Of a stretch of DNA of 64,000 nucleotides, positions 28,938 to 39,233 are shown piece after piece (position 1 is the stretch's first letter; each line of letters begins with the position of its first letter). This stretch comes from Bdellovibrionales bacterium. GTDB lineage: Bacteria; Bdellovibrionota; Bdellovibrionia; Bdellovibrionales; UBA1609. The notes beneath the pieces are model-generated. The model was not told the origin of the DNA and ran no database searches. It was given only the letters and a program-made list of their open reading frames with translations. The stretch lies in assembly GCA_014323935.1 (NCBI GenBank), contig JACOND010000004.1, positions 1 through 64,000 on the forward strand, written 5' to 3'. The position numbers and the translations under genes are program-made.

Positions 28938-30989
28938 ATGTCTATAGATAAGCATAAAATCAGAAATATAGGTATAATGGCTCACATTGATGCGGGAAAA
29001 ACCACCTTGAGTGAAAGAATACTTTTTTATACAGGGCTGACTCACAGAATGGGAGAAGTTCATGAAGGTACAGCTATTATGGACTGGATGGAACAAGAGC
29101 AAAAAAGAGGGATTACAATCACTTCAGCAACAACGGCTTGTTTTTGGAAAGATATTTATATCAACCTTATTGATACACCTGGACATGTAGATTTTACAAT
29201 TGAAGTCGAAAGATCTCTTAGAGTTTTAGATGGCGTTATAGCTGTTTTTGATTCGGTTCATGGCGTAGAATCTCAATCAGAAACTGTTTGGAGACAAGCA
29301 GATACTTATAAAATTCCTCGGATTTGTTTTTTAAACAAAATGGATAGAACAGGAGCTAGTTTTACAAAAAGTTTCCGGTCTATTCAACAAAAACTCAGTC
29401 TTACTCCTATAGCCATTCAATTACCTTTAGGAGAAGGAAGTCAATTTGAAGGAGTTTTAGATTTAGTAGAAGAAAAAATGTATTTTTGGAATCAAGATGA
29501 ATTTGGGAAAACTTTTAAAACTCAAGATATCTCAACTGAATATCAAGAGATCTTTGAAAAAAAAAGAAAGGAATTAATTGAAACTCTTGCAGAATGGGAT
29601 GAAAAAATCCTGGAAAAATATCTTGAAAATCAAAGTCCTTCTACAAAAGAAATAAAACAAGCTTTAAGGCAACAAACTTTAAACTTAAAAATCACACCTG
29701 TTTTATGTGGTTCTGCTTTTAAAAATAAAGGAGTTCAAACTCTCTTAGATGCTGTAAAAGATTATCTTCCTTCTCCTTTAGATGTTCTGCCGGCAACAGG
29801 AAAAAATTTTAAAGGAGATCAAGTACTTTGTCCTCCTGAAGATAAAGCTCCCTTATCTTCTCTTGCTTTTAAAATCGTATTTGATTCTTTTTCTAAAACT
29901 CTAACTTATATACGTGTTTATTCAGGAACTTTAAAAGTAGGGCAAGAACTTTTTAATACAAGACAAAAAAAAACAGAACGTGTTCAAAAAATTTTAAAAA
30001 TGCACTCTAATTCTAGAAAAGAAATAAAGGAACTAAAGTCAGGAGATATTGCTGCTGTAGCAGGTTTAAAATGGACTCAAACGGGAGATAGTTTATGTGA
30101 CATATCTAGGCAAGTATTTTTTGAAAGACTCAGTTTTCCAGAACCTGTTTTATCTGTAGCTATTGAACCTAAAAGCTCAGTTGATCAAAGTAAAATTGAA
30201 TCCGCTCTTCAAAAAATAGAAAGAGAAGATCCGTCTTGTCAAATCAAAAAAGATACGGAAACAGGTCAAATGCTCTTGTTAGGAATGGGAGAGCTTCATA
30301 TTGAAATACTATTAGAACGCCTCTTAAAAGATTATAAAGTTTCTGCTCGTATAGGAAAACCTCAGGTTTCCTTTAGGGAAACTCCCTCAAAAATTTGGCA
30401 AGGGAGTGAAGAGTTTCATCATGAAATACAAGGGAAAAAACATTTTGCAAAAACAAGCTTAAAAATAGAACCTTTAGAAAGAGGGAAAGGATTCCTTTTC
30501 GAAAGCAAATTAAAAGACCTCTCTAAAGAACTTTTATTTGAAATTAAAGAGGGAATAAAACAAACTCTTTCTTCCGGTCCCTTTATGGGATATCCTGTAA
30601 AAGATCTTAAAGTGTCTTTATTAAAATTAAATTATAATGAAGAAGACCTTAGTCTTTTAGCAATCCGCTCCTGTATTTATCAAAATTTTTCTAAGGGCTT
30701 GAGACAAGCAGGAACTGAACTTTTAGAACCTATTTTTAAAATCACAATTGATAGCCCAGAAGAATTCACAGGAGCTGTTATAGGAGATTTAAATGTCAGA
30801 AAAGGAAAAATACAAGATATTCATTCAAAAGAGGGCTTAAAGATCATAACGGCTTTAGCCCCTTTATCTAAACTGTTTGGCTATGCAACAGATATAAGAT
30901 CCCTTAGCCAGGGAAAAGCTCATTTTTCTATGGAAATGCATGGATATCGTTTAATTCCTAAAAAAGAAAAAGAAAAACTTTTTATATAA
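28938..30989 (+). CDS. fusA: Translation elongation factor G
   Basis: GIMAHIDAGKTTLSERIL, RGITITSATTACFW, DTPGHVDFTIEVERSLRVLDG, NKMDRTGA. Confidence 0.93.
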   Translation: MSIDKHKIRNIGIMAHIDAGKTTLSERILFYTGLTHRMGEVHEGTAIMDWMEQEQKRGITITSATTACFWKDIYINLIDTPGHVDFTIEVERSLRVLDGVIAVFDSVHGVESQSETVWRQADTYKIPRICFLNKMDRTGASFTKSFRSIQQKLSLTPIAIQLPLGEGSQFEGVLDLVEEKMYFWNQDEFGKTFKTQDISTEYQEIFEKKRKELIETLAEWDEKILEKYLENQSPSTKEIKQALRQQTLNLKITPVLCGSAFKNKGVQTLLDAVKDYLPSPLDVLPATGKNFKGDQVLCPPEDKAPLSSLAFKIVFDSFSKTLTYIRVYSGTLKVGQELFNTRQKKTERVQKILKMHSNSRKEIKELKSGDIAAVAGLKWTQTGDSLCDISRQVFFERLSFPEPVLSVAIEPKSSVDQSKIESALQKIEREDPSCQIKKDTETGQMLLLGMGELHIEILLERLLKDYKVSARIGKPQVSFRETPSKIWQGSEEFHHEIQGKKHFAKTSLKIEPLERGKGFLFESKLKDLSKELLFEIKEGIKQTLSSGPFMGYPVKDLKVSLLKLNYNEEDLSLLAIRSCIYQNFSKGLRQAGTELLEPIFKITIDSPEEFTGAVIGDLNVRKGKIQDIHSKEGLKIITALAPLSKLFGYATDIRSLSQGKAHFSMEMHGYRLIPKKEKEKLFI

Positions 30990-31339
30990 TTTTAAAAATA
31001 TAACAAATAAAGAAGTAAATTAAAAAATTAAGTCTCATGAATGCAAGGCTTAAAAAAAGTTGTCACTTTATTTCAAATTCTCTTAATAAGCTCAAATTAC
31101 TATTTATGGCTAATCAAATATATAATTCCCAAAATATTAAAAATCTACTAAAAAAGTCTGTAAATTTAATAAATACTCTTAATTAAGGAAAAGCTCAAGA
31201 AATTAAGCCTTCCTTAATAAGAAATATGAATATTCATTAGCAAGTTCAAAAATTTTTAATCCCTTGAAGAAGATAACCTGGCATAATAACTACCTATTCT
31301 CACATATCACCCGTTTTCTTTAAAGAATTCCGTGATGGT

Positions 31340-31684
31340 TTAACATCTTCTCCTCAACAGAAAATTTCTGAGAAAGCTTCTACAACTTCGATCGGAATTT
31401 CTTTCTTGAAAATAATCTTCCTCATATAAATTTTGTAAATAGTCATAAACTTCAAAACACTTTTCGTACAGAGATACATCCGAAACTGTCCCATAACCAC
31501 TTCTAAGTGAAATAAGTTTTTCAACAACTATACTCGAAGGTGTCCTTCCATATTTATCTTCTTTGTATATTGATATTCCCTTGTTTATACCCTCAATTAA
31601 AGCATTGAGGTCACAATTAAAAGTAGCACGGTGCAAATCATCATCCGCTCCCGCTTGATAGCCAACAAAAAAAGAAAAGCTCAT
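31340..31684 (-). CDS. Ankyrin-repeat-like small exported protein (N-terminus probably frameshifted)
   Basis: DLHRATFNCDLNALIEGINKGISIYKEDKYGRTPSSIVVEKL ankyrin-like; in-frame upstream codons to about 31740 encode a signal-peptide-like KFKKLLLKIRRGGIILAMSFSFFVGYQAGA. Confidence 0.6.
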   Translation of the reverse strand: MSFSFFVGYQAGADDDLHRATFNCDLNALIEGINKGISIYKEDKYGRTPSSIVVEKLISLRSGYGTVSDVSLYEKCFEVYDYLQNLYEEDYFQERNSDRSCRSFLRNFLLRRRC

Positions 31685-32020
31685 TGCTAATATAATACCT
31701 CCCCTTCTTATCTTTAATAATAGTTTTTTAAATTTTTCATACTATCCTCATTTTTTTTAGGTATGACTTTCTAAAAGAAATAACAAAATTAATAAAAAAG
31801 CATAACATTTTAAAAAGCTACTAAAGTCAAGAAATTTATAGTTTTAAACAATTTACTAACTTATAAATTTAAAAAGTTTGTAAAATCTTAGTTTATGAGA
31901 TTTTTCATAAAAAAAATGAAAATTTGACGAAACCTAAAGCTTGATTTATAGTTTTAATTTAAAGAAGGTAAATAACTTTGAACAAGGATATGAAAAATAC
32001 ATTAAATAAGGAAAAAGACC

Positions 32021-32320
32021 GTGAATACCTATAATGTCAAAATTCACTCTGAGTCTTTGAAAATTATGACGCACCATAGTAAAGATGTCTTTCAAGCCTT
32101 AAGATCAGAAATAGACAGAAAATTAGAAGAGGTTAAAAATTCTAACTCAAAGATTTCTATAAATCAAGCTTTGATTTTAACTTGTTTTCAGCTAGCTGAA
32201 GATAAGTACCTTTTAAAACAAGCTATAAATAAAAATGTAGATCAGTTAGAATTTCAAACAAAAACTCTCTTAAAAGATCTTGGATTCTCCTGTTCAAATA
32301 GAAATTTTGAAAAAAACTAA
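32021..32320 (+). CDS. zapA: Cell division protein ZapA
   Basis: VKIHSESLKIM...LREEIDRKLEEV-type region; NQALILTCFQLAEDKY; upstream of fau; GTG start. Confidence 0.75.
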   Translation: MNTYNVKIHSESLKIMTHHSKDVFQALRSEIDRKLEEVKNSNSKISINQALILTCFQLAEDKYLLKQAINKNVDQLEFQTKTLLKDLGFSCSNRNFEKN

Positions 32321-32358
32321 TTCTAAAGCAGAAATAGTTAAATTTCCTTCTTAAAACT

Positions 32359-33012
32359 TTGAGGACAAAGTTTATGAAGAATTTTATTGAAAAAGTATCA
32401 AAGAGTACATCTGATTTAAGGCTTTTTTATCAGAAAAAAATTGAAAAACTCTCTTATTTAGAAAAAAAAGAGAAAAGCAAAAAAATAAATCAGTTCATTC
32501 TCACTCTTCCCTTTTTAAAGCAAAGTTCTTTTATAGGAGTTTATAAAGCTTTAAAAAGAGAACCTTGTTTATTTGATTTTTACTCTCAGTATAACCAGAG
32601 AATTTGTTTTCCTGTCATGCAAAAAACAGATTTGAAATTTTATACAAATCCTCAAAATCAGTGGTATAAAAAAAAGTTTCAAGTTGAAGAACCTCTCCCT
32701 TTAAAAAAAAATGAAATCCCTCTTCAAGATATTTCTTTGTTTTTTATTCCTGGTTCTCTCTTTGATAGATTAGGAAATAGAATAGGAAAGGGAATCGGTT
32801 ATTACGACAAAACTTTATCTAAAATAAAATTGCAAACTTCTCCTTTAAAAAACACCTTTGTTTTTAATAAAAAACCTTTATTTATAGGAGTTGCTTTTGT
32901 AGAGCAAATTCAAAATGACCCCATTTCTACTAAAGCTCATGACATTCAAATGGATCTTATAATAACAGATCAATTTATTCTTTACCCTTTTAAATCTACA
33001 AAGGAGTTATAA
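32359..33012 (+). CDS. 5-formyltetrahydrofolate cyclo-ligase
   Basis: FIPGSLFDRLGNRIGKGIGYYDKTL; GVAFVEQ. Confidence 0.92.
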   Translation: MRTKFMKNFIEKVSKSTSDLRLFYQKKIEKLSYLEKKEKSKKINQFILTLPFLKQSSFIGVYKALKREPCLFDFYSQYNQRICFPVMQKTDLKFYTNPQNQWYKKKFQVEEPLPLKKNEIPLQDISLFFIPGSLFDRLGNRIGKGIGYYDKTLSKIKLQTSPLKNTFVFNKKPLFIGVAFVEQIQNDPISTKAHDIQMDLIITDQFILYPFKSTKEL

Positions 33013-33013
33013 A

Positions 33014-34603
33014 ATGGACACTTCATTACTCATTATATCTCTTTCAATATTTATAATAGGACTTCTTACCGGAGCTCTTTTTTTTCTGATTCACTCAAGG
33101 CTAAATTTAAATCGAAGAGAACAAAATTTAAAAAAGGAAACCAATTTAATTTTAAACCGTGCTAAGTCACAAGCGAATAAAATAGAAAGACAAGCCAAAC
33201 AAAAAGCTAAAGAAAAGGAATTTGAGTTTAAAAAAAATCTAGATAAACAGATTAAATCGGAACGAGAAAAATTAAAAAATAAAGAACAACAACTTAAAAA
33301 ACAAGAAGAAAACTTAAACATAACGAACCAATTAAAAGAAAATGATTTAAAAAAATTAGAATCAGAAATAAAATCTGAAAAAGAAATTCTAGAAATCTCA
33401 CAAAAACAACTTGATTCCTTAAAAGAAAGACTAGAAAAAGAACAACGAGATTCAGAAAAAACGCTGGAACAAATAGCTAACATGACAAAGGAAGAAGCTA
33501 AGGAGCAGTTAAAAAAATTCTATAGGAAAGAAGTTCAAGATAAAATGGCAAAAGAACTCCTTGAAATAGAAGAAGAAATGAAAGCAAATCAAGAACAAAA
33601 AGCCAAGCTGTTATTGGCTCAAGCTATGACTCGCTACTCATCAGAAATGACATCAGAACAAACTGTAGAAACTCTTCCGATCATAGATTCTTTTAGTAAA
33701 GGAAAAATCATAGGAAGAGAAGGGATGAATATAAAAGCCTTAGAAAATAATTGCGGAGTAGATTTATTAATTGAAGAAGAGCAAGAAATTATAACCCTAT
33801 CTTGTTTTGATCCTGTTCGCCGAGCTATAGCAAGAAAATCTATTGAAAAAATTATGCAAGAAGATCGGGTTAATCCTGCTTTTATTGAAAAAATAGTTGA
33901 GAAAATTAAAAAAGATTTTTTTTCTGAAACAGCTGAAGATGGTAAAAAAACTTGCTTTGAACTAGGTATCTATGACATACATCCTGAAATTACAAAAGTT
34001 ATAGGACGTTTAAGGTATCACTTTCTTGAAGGTCAAAATCTTTTAAAATATTCAATAGAAATGGCTCATCTGTCTTCTCTTTTAGCTACAGAGCTCGAAA
34101 GTGATAAGCAAAAAGTAGCAAATCGGGTAGGACTGCTTCATTCAATTGGTTTAGGAATTCCTCATTTTGTAGAAGGTAATTATTCTCTTGTTGGATCTCA
34201 ATTTTGTCAAAAATACGGAGAGAGCAAAGAGGTTTGTCAAGCTATAGCCTGCCATGAAGGTAAAAAAGAAGCTAAAACTTTATTAGATCATATCATACAA
34301 TGTGCTTATAACCTTTCTCAAAGTCGTTTGATAACAAAAAGGACTCTATCAAAAAATCATATCAAAAGACTTAAAGATTTAGAGTCCTTAGCTAACAGCT
34401 TTGATGGGGTTAAAAGAAGTTATGCTATTCAAACAGGTAAGGAAATCAGAGTCCTCGTCAATAGCTTTAAAGTCACAAATGATAAACAAATGGCTTTGTT
34501 AAGTTGGGATATTTCTAAGAAGATAAAAAGAGAAATGAACTTAAATCGAAGTATCAAAGTGAGTGTCATTAGAGAATATAAAATTATAGAACATGCAAGA
34601 TAA
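33014..34603 (+). CDS. rny: Ribonuclease Y
   Basis: N-terminal TM and coiled coil; KGKIIGREGMNIKALENNCGVDLLIEE KH domain; HD domain (GLLHSIGLG). Confidence 0.93.
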   Translation: MDTSLLIISLSIFIIGLLTGALFFLIHSRLNLNRREQNLKKETNLILNRAKSQANKIERQAKQKAKEKEFEFKKNLDKQIKSEREKLKNKEQQLKKQEENLNITNQLKENDLKKLESEIKSEKEILEISQKQLDSLKERLEKEQRDSEKTLEQIANMTKEEAKEQLKKFYRKEVQDKMAKELLEIEEEMKANQEQKAKLLLAQAMTRYSSEMTSEQTVETLPIIDSFSKGKIIGREGMNIKALENNCGVDLLIEEEQEIITLSCFDPVRRAIARKSIEKIMQEDRVNPAFIEKIVEKIKKDFFSETAEDGKKTCFELGIYDIHPEITKVIGRLRYHFLEGQNLLKYSIEMAHLSSLLATELESDKQKVANRVGLLHSIGLGIPHFVEGNYSLVGSQFCQKYGESKEVCQAIACHEGKKEAKTLLDHIIQCAYNLSQSRLITKRTLSKNHIKRLKDLESLANSFDGVKRSYAIQTGKEIRVLVNSFKVTNDKQMALLSWDISKKIKREMNLNRSIKVSVIREYKIIEHAR

Positions 34604-36500
34604 AAAAATAAATTATAAAGCTCTCTCAATGTTATCTTTTGAAAAGCAATATGAAATTCTATCTAAAGGAGCTGTAGAAATCATTGATAAAAAAGAATTT
34701 TTATCAAAATTAAAAAACAAAAAAAGATTGACAGTTAAAGCAGGATTTGATCCCTCTTACCCAGATCTTCATATAGGACATTCTATTTTAATCAATAAAT
34801 TGAGACAGTTTCAAGAACTAGGTCATCAAGTTGTTTTTATTGTAGGAGATTTTACAGCTTGTATAGGTGATCCTTCCGGACAAAATAAAACAAGACCTGT
34901 TCTTTCTTTTTTAGATGTTCAAAAAAATGCAAAAACTTATATGGAACAAGCAACCCGAAAAAACTTTAAGTTGTCTTATAATTTAGATAAAGTGAGTGAA
35001 AAAGCTTTTTCTTTTTTTAAACGGCTTGATGTAAGGCAAACTAAAATTGAATACAATTCAACATGGTTAAACAAACTTTTTTTAAAAGATTTTATTTTAT
35101 CTGTCTGTTCTAAATTTACCCTTGCAAGACAATTAGAAAGAAATGACTTTTCAGAAAGATATAAAGCTAAAAAACCGATTGGTTTACATGAGTTTTTCTA
35201 TCCTATTTTACAAGCTTATGATTCTGTTCAAATTCAAGCAGATATAGAACTTGGAGGAACTGATCAAACTTTTAATCTTCTTTTAGGACGTGAACTGCAA
35301 AAAGAATATCAACAACCCCCTCAAATTGTACTAACTTTTCCCCTTTTAGAAGGAATGGATGGATCACAAAAAATGTCTAAAAGTTTAAACAACACTATCG
35401 CCTTTAACGATTCTGCTAAAGATATTTATGGAAAAACCATGAAGATCTCTGATGAACTTTTAAATAAGTATTGGAAGCTTTTTACTGAAGGAGATTACAA
35501 CTTAAATGAAATAGAAAACTATCATCCTAAAAAAGAAAAAGAGAAACTGGCTTGGATTTTAGTAGCTTCCCTTTATGGAGAAGAAAAAGCCGACCAAACA
35601 CAAAATGAATTTGTTAAAGTTTTTTCTAAAAAAAAGAGTCCTGAAATTTCTATTGAATATGATCCCTTAGCTCACTGGAAAGAACTCCTTACTTATTTTA
35701 TTTATAGAAAAATTAAAACAAATAACAAATTGCTTTCTAGAAAGACATTGAAAGTGATTCGAATAGAAGATTATATAAATCTTGAAACAAGTCTTCAATG
35801 GGATAATTCTCAAATTAATGACTGCCGGATAAAAAGTATTAAAATAAAACTGGAAGATTATATCAGCTTAGATAGATTTGATTTAAAAAACAACAAAGAA
35901 TTTATCCATGAAAACACAAAAACAATATTTGACAAATATAAAACAGAACCTCTTTCAAAAGTAGAAGAAGCTCTCAGAGAAATAAAAAAACAAGCGGAAA
36001 AAATAAACTACCTTCTTAAAAACCTAAATCTTGTTTCTTCTACAAGTGAAGCTCGTAGAAAAATTCAAGAAAAGGCTGTTAAAAAATGGAAAACAGATAA
36101 TAAAAACAGTCCTAAAACAATAACTCTCAATGAAAATATCTCCTTTCAAAAAGAAGAGGAATTTCTATTAAGTGTAGGAAAAAGAAAGTTTGGAAGAATA
36201 AATATAAAGTGGTGGTTCCTTCATGATCTCAAGGCTTTTCTTGCTTATAAAAAAATAAAAGAAGGAGCTGATAGAAAAGACATCACTGAAAAACTCTTAC
36301 AAGATAAAAACTTTAAAGATTATATTTCTAAGAGCAGTCTACTTATGAAAATAGGAGGCTATCAACACTTTGAGACAGGGCAAGGAATAAGTAACAACTC
36401 TCCACAAAGTGAAAAGATTTACCATAAATATAAGTGCTATTCTCCTTTAAATTTAAAAACACTTATAGATGAGTATGACAGTTCAAAAGAAAAGGTTTAA
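34593..36500 (+). CDS. tyrS: Tyrosyl-tRNA synthetase with an extra inserted domain and a C-terminal extension
   Basis: KAGFDPSYPDLHIGHSILI, GSQKMSKSLNNTI (KMSKS), S4-like LVSSTSEARRKIQEKAV...LSVGKRKFGRI; 635 aa versus about 400 expected. Confidence 0.93.
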   Translation: MQDKKINYKALSMLSFEKQYEILSKGAVEIIDKKEFLSKLKNKKRLTVKAGFDPSYPDLHIGHSILINKLRQFQELGHQVVFIVGDFTACIGDPSGQNKTRPVLSFLDVQKNAKTYMEQATRKNFKLSYNLDKVSEKAFSFFKRLDVRQTKIEYNSTWLNKLFLKDFILSVCSKFTLARQLERNDFSERYKAKKPIGLHEFFYPILQAYDSVQIQADIELGGTDQTFNLLLGRELQKEYQQPPQIVLTFPLLEGMDGSQKMSKSLNNTIAFNDSAKDIYGKTMKISDELLNKYWKLFTEGDYNLNEIENYHPKKEKEKLAWILVASLYGEEKADQTQNEFVKVFSKKKSPEISIEYDPLAHWKELLTYFIYRKIKTNNKLLSRKTLKVIRIEDYINLETSLQWDNSQINDCRIKSIKIKLEDYISLDRFDLKNNKEFIHENTKTIFDKYKTEPLSKVEEALREIKKQAEKINYLLKNLNLVSSTSEARRKIQEKAVKKWKTDNKNSPKTITLNENISFQKEEEFLLSVGKRKFGRINIKWWFLHDLKAFLAYKKIKEGADRKDITEKLLQDKNFKDYISKSSLLMKIGGYQHFETGQGISNNSPQSEKIYHKYKCYSPLNLKTLIDEYDSSKEKV

Positions 36501-36519
36501 CGAAATATAAAGAGAGTTT

Positions 36520-36948
36520 ATGAAATTAAAATTTATTCCACAAAATATTGAAGTTGACATCGATTCTAATAAAACTGTTTTAGAAGTAAGCAATGAGCTT
36601 GGCTTAAACATCCAATCTTCATGCAATGGAATGTGTAACTGCGGGGACTGCCGAGTTTTTATAAAAGAAGGAGCTGAAAATGTCTTACAACCAAGTAATA
36701 AAGAGCTGAAATTAATAGGTCAAGGACATTACCTTGATCAAAGAAGATTATCTTGCCAGCTTTATTGTTTTGGTAATGTTGTGATTGATCTTTCAGAACA
36801 AGAAAAACGTTTTCATCACGGAAAATTTTCATCTGAGTTTTTAAAGAAAACTAAAAAAAGAAGTAAAGAAGAAGCTTATTCTAAAGGAGATATTTTAATC
36901 AAAGAGGATGTAGATATCAAAAAAACCTTTTCTAAAAAAGAACCTTAA
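36520..36948 (+). CDS. 2Fe-2S ferredoxin
   Basis: SSCNGMCNCGDCRVFIKEG...LSCQL. Confidence 0.9.
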   Translation: MKLKFIPQNIEVDIDSNKTVLEVSNELGLNIQSSCNGMCNCGDCRVFIKEGAENVLQPSNKELKLIGQGHYLDQRRLSCQLYCFGNVVIDLSEQEKRFHHGKFSSEFLKKTKKRSKEEAYSKGDILIKEDVDIKKTFSKKEP

Positions 36949-36951
36949 AAT

Positions 36952-38724
36952 ATGTCATCTTTAAAAATAAAAACTTTTTTAGAAACTAAAATTTTCTTTG
37001 TTTTTACTTTATTTTTCTTTTTAATTTTTCCTGTTATTTCTTATTTTACAAAATGGACAAAAACAGAAGTTTTTCCTACCCATTCTTCAAAATATTTATT
37101 TAGTCTTTTTGAACATGAGTTTTTATTTTCCTTAAAACCTATTTTTTACGTCTTGTTAAAAATATCTTTTTTACTCTCTGAAATCCTTCCTGTTACTCCG
37201 ATGACACTCGCTCGTTTCTTATTTGCTCTCAACGGTTTAATCTTAGTAAGTTTTATGTATTTATATCTTCAAAAAAAAACAAACAAATACAATGCTATTT
37301 TAGCAGTCTTACTAATAACAAGTTCTTACATCTTTTTAGATAGAGGCTTTAGAATTCGATCTGACCTTCTTTGTACTTCTGTCAGTCTTTTTATTATCTA
37401 TTTTATACACACTCAAAATAAAAAATCCGCTCTTGTAATCCTTATGGCTTTATCCTCTCTTTTTTTTATTACCCCTAAAGGTATTTACTGGATAGTACTT
37501 AGTCTTTTACTCTTGCAAAGTGACTTACAAAAATTAAAACTCTCTTTAGGGACAAACCAAATTAAATTCCTTGTCTTATTTTTAATACTTTTTTGGACAG
37601 CAATAAGTTATATGCTTTCAGATCCTTTTTTCATAAAAAGCATTACCGAGAGTATCAAGTATTATGTGATAAATCTAAAAATGTCTTATCCTTTTATTTG
37701 GAATGAACATAAAAATATGTCTCTACCTATTTTCACATCTCTTTTTATAAAAAAAAATCATTTCATAATCCTTCTTATTTTTTGTAAATTTCTATTCACA
37801 TTCTATCATTTTGTAAAATTTAAAAAACTAAAAAAGCAAGACTTTTTTTTTATTATACTTCTATTTATAACTTTCTTTCATCCGGGAGGAAAGTTATTTT
37901 TCTTTGCTAGCTTAGAACCTTTTTTTATAATAGCTTTTTTTACAGATCCTTTATGGTTACATGCAGTAAACAAACGGTATTCGAAGGTCTTTAAAAATCT
38001 TTTATTAATTTTTTTTTTAGGACATGCGTTTTTTTATATCACTCATTTTACTTATAGAATTGTAAAAAAAGACAATAATAAAATTCAAAAAAACATCCTT
38101 TCTCATTTAAACAATTTTTATGAAAAAACAAATCCCTCTTTAAATATTTTAGATCCTTCTTGTCTTATTTATTCTAGAAAAACCCAATGTAAATATCTTT
38201 TATATCAAAAATTTAATCAAAAGAAATTTTTAGCAAACAACTCTTTTGATATTATTTTAAGTTCTATGAGCTTAAAGATCTTAACTATTTTACTTACAAA
38301 AAGGAATTCTTTTGAATACGTTAATATTAAAAATCACATTTTTTATAAAGGTCTTATTATAGATTTAAAAAAAGAGAAGGACTTGTATAAGGTTTCTTCT
38401 AAAACAACATCTAAAAGTGATTTTTTAAGTGGACATAAAGTATTAAAAGAGCTTTTTAAAAAAACAAATCAAGATTTACTTGAGGGTTTTTATTTTTATA
38501 TTTATGTCGATAAGTGGAATCATTTTCTTGAAACTCAGAGAGAAAATTTTAAAAAATCAGAATTTCCTCTCCTATTAGATTTCAAATCTTACAGTGAAAA
38601 AGAATGGAAACAAGCTTTAATTCCAGTTCAACATGAAAGACTAGCTGTTTTTTATGCTCCTTTTCCTTTTGATTTAAAAGAAAAAAAATCCTTACGAGTT
38701 TTATTAAAATATGATATGTGGTAA
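36952..38724 (+). CDS. Polytopic membrane protein, GT-C (ArnT/PMT-like) glycosyltransferase-like
   Basis: Many TM segments; FLDRGFRIRSDLLCTSVSLF loop reminiscent of GT39-like proteins. Confidence 0.6.
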   Translation: MSSLKIKTFLETKIFFVFTLFFFLIFPVISYFTKWTKTEVFPTHSSKYLFSLFEHEFLFSLKPIFYVLLKISFLLSEILPVTPMTLARFLFALNGLILVSFMYLYLQKKTNKYNAILAVLLITSSYIFLDRGFRIRSDLLCTSVSLFIIYFIHTQNKKSALVILMALSSLFFITPKGIYWIVLSLLLLQSDLQKLKLSLGTNQIKFLVLFLILFWTAISYMLSDPFFIKSITESIKYYVINLKMSYPFIWNEHKNMSLPIFTSLFIKKNHFIILLIFCKFLFTFYHFVKFKKLKKQDFFFIILLFITFFHPGGKLFFFASLEPFFIIAFFTDPLWLHAVNKRYSKVFKNLLLIFFLGHAFFYITHFTYRIVKKDNNKIQKNILSHLNNFYEKTNPSLNILDPSCLIYSRKTQCKYLLYQKFNQKKFLANNSFDIILSSMSLKILTILLTKRNSFEYVNIKNHIFYKGLIIDLKKEKDLYKVSSKTTSKSDFLSGHKVLKELFKKTNQDLLEGFYFYIYVDKWNHFLETQRENFKKSEFPLLLDFKSYSEKEWKQALIPVQHERLAVFYAPFPFDLKEKKSLRVLLKYDMW

Positions 38725-38743
38725 TTTCTAATAAGGAGAGTGT

Positions 38744-39076
38744 ATGAGTTCTTTAGATAAAAAATACACAGTGGAAAATTTAAAACAACAGGTTGCTGAG
38801 TTTTGTGAAAAAAGAAATTGGAATAAAGAACATAAGCCTAAAGAGCTAGCTATTGGAGTTGTAACAGAGGCAAGTGAACTGTTAGAAATTTTCCGGTTTT
38901 TATCTGAAAAAGACAGTCTTGAGAGTACTAAAAATCTAGAAATGAGAGAGAAAATAAGTGAGGAGCTTGCAGATACTTTATGCTTTTTACTTCGTTTTGC
39001 TCAGCTTTACAATTTTGATTTAACAAAGTGTTTACAAAATAAACTTAAGAAAAATGCTATAAAATACCCTATTTAA
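38744..39076 (+). CDS. MazG-like nucleotide pyrophosphohydrolase
   Basis: FCEKRNWNKEHKPKELAIGVVTEASELLEIFRF...ISEELADTLCFLLRFAQ. Confidence 0.9.
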   Translation: MSSLDKKYTVENLKQQVAEFCEKRNWNKEHKPKELAIGVVTEASELLEIFRFLSEKDSLESTKNLEMREKISEELADTLCFLLRFAQLYNFDLTKCLQNKLKKNAIKYPI

Positions 39077-39110
39077 AAAAAGCCAGCAATTTAAAAAAAT
39101 TACTGGCTTA
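39074..39110 (-). terminator. rRNA operon terminator (probably bidirectional with the upstream MazG-like gene)
   Basis: Minus strand AAGCCAGTAATTT...AAATTGCTGGCTTTTTTT. Confidence 0.85.
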
Positions 39111-39117
39111 ATAAGAA

Positions 39118-39233
39118 TGTTGGCATCTTGCTACTCTTCCATGAAATACTCCATAGTACCATCGCCGTATGTAAGCTTAACTTCTGTGTTCGAAATGGGA
39201 ACAGGTGGAACCTCACAGCTATTGACACCAACA
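39118..39233 (-). rRNA. rrf: 5S ribosomal RNA
   Basis: Minus strand TGTTGGTGTC...CCACCTGTTCCCATTTCGAACACAGAAGTTAAG...GATGCCAACA. Confidence 0.93.

Noticed and set aside
28908-29102. ORF 28908-29102
   Set aside because: Antisense to the EF-G start.
33091-33483. Minus-strand ORF 33091-33483 (Ser/Phe-rich)
   Set aside because: Antisense to the coiled-coil region of rny; composition artefact of the Lys/Glu-rich coding strand.
34429-34629. ORF 34429-34629
   Set aside because: Antisense to the end of rny and start of tyrS.
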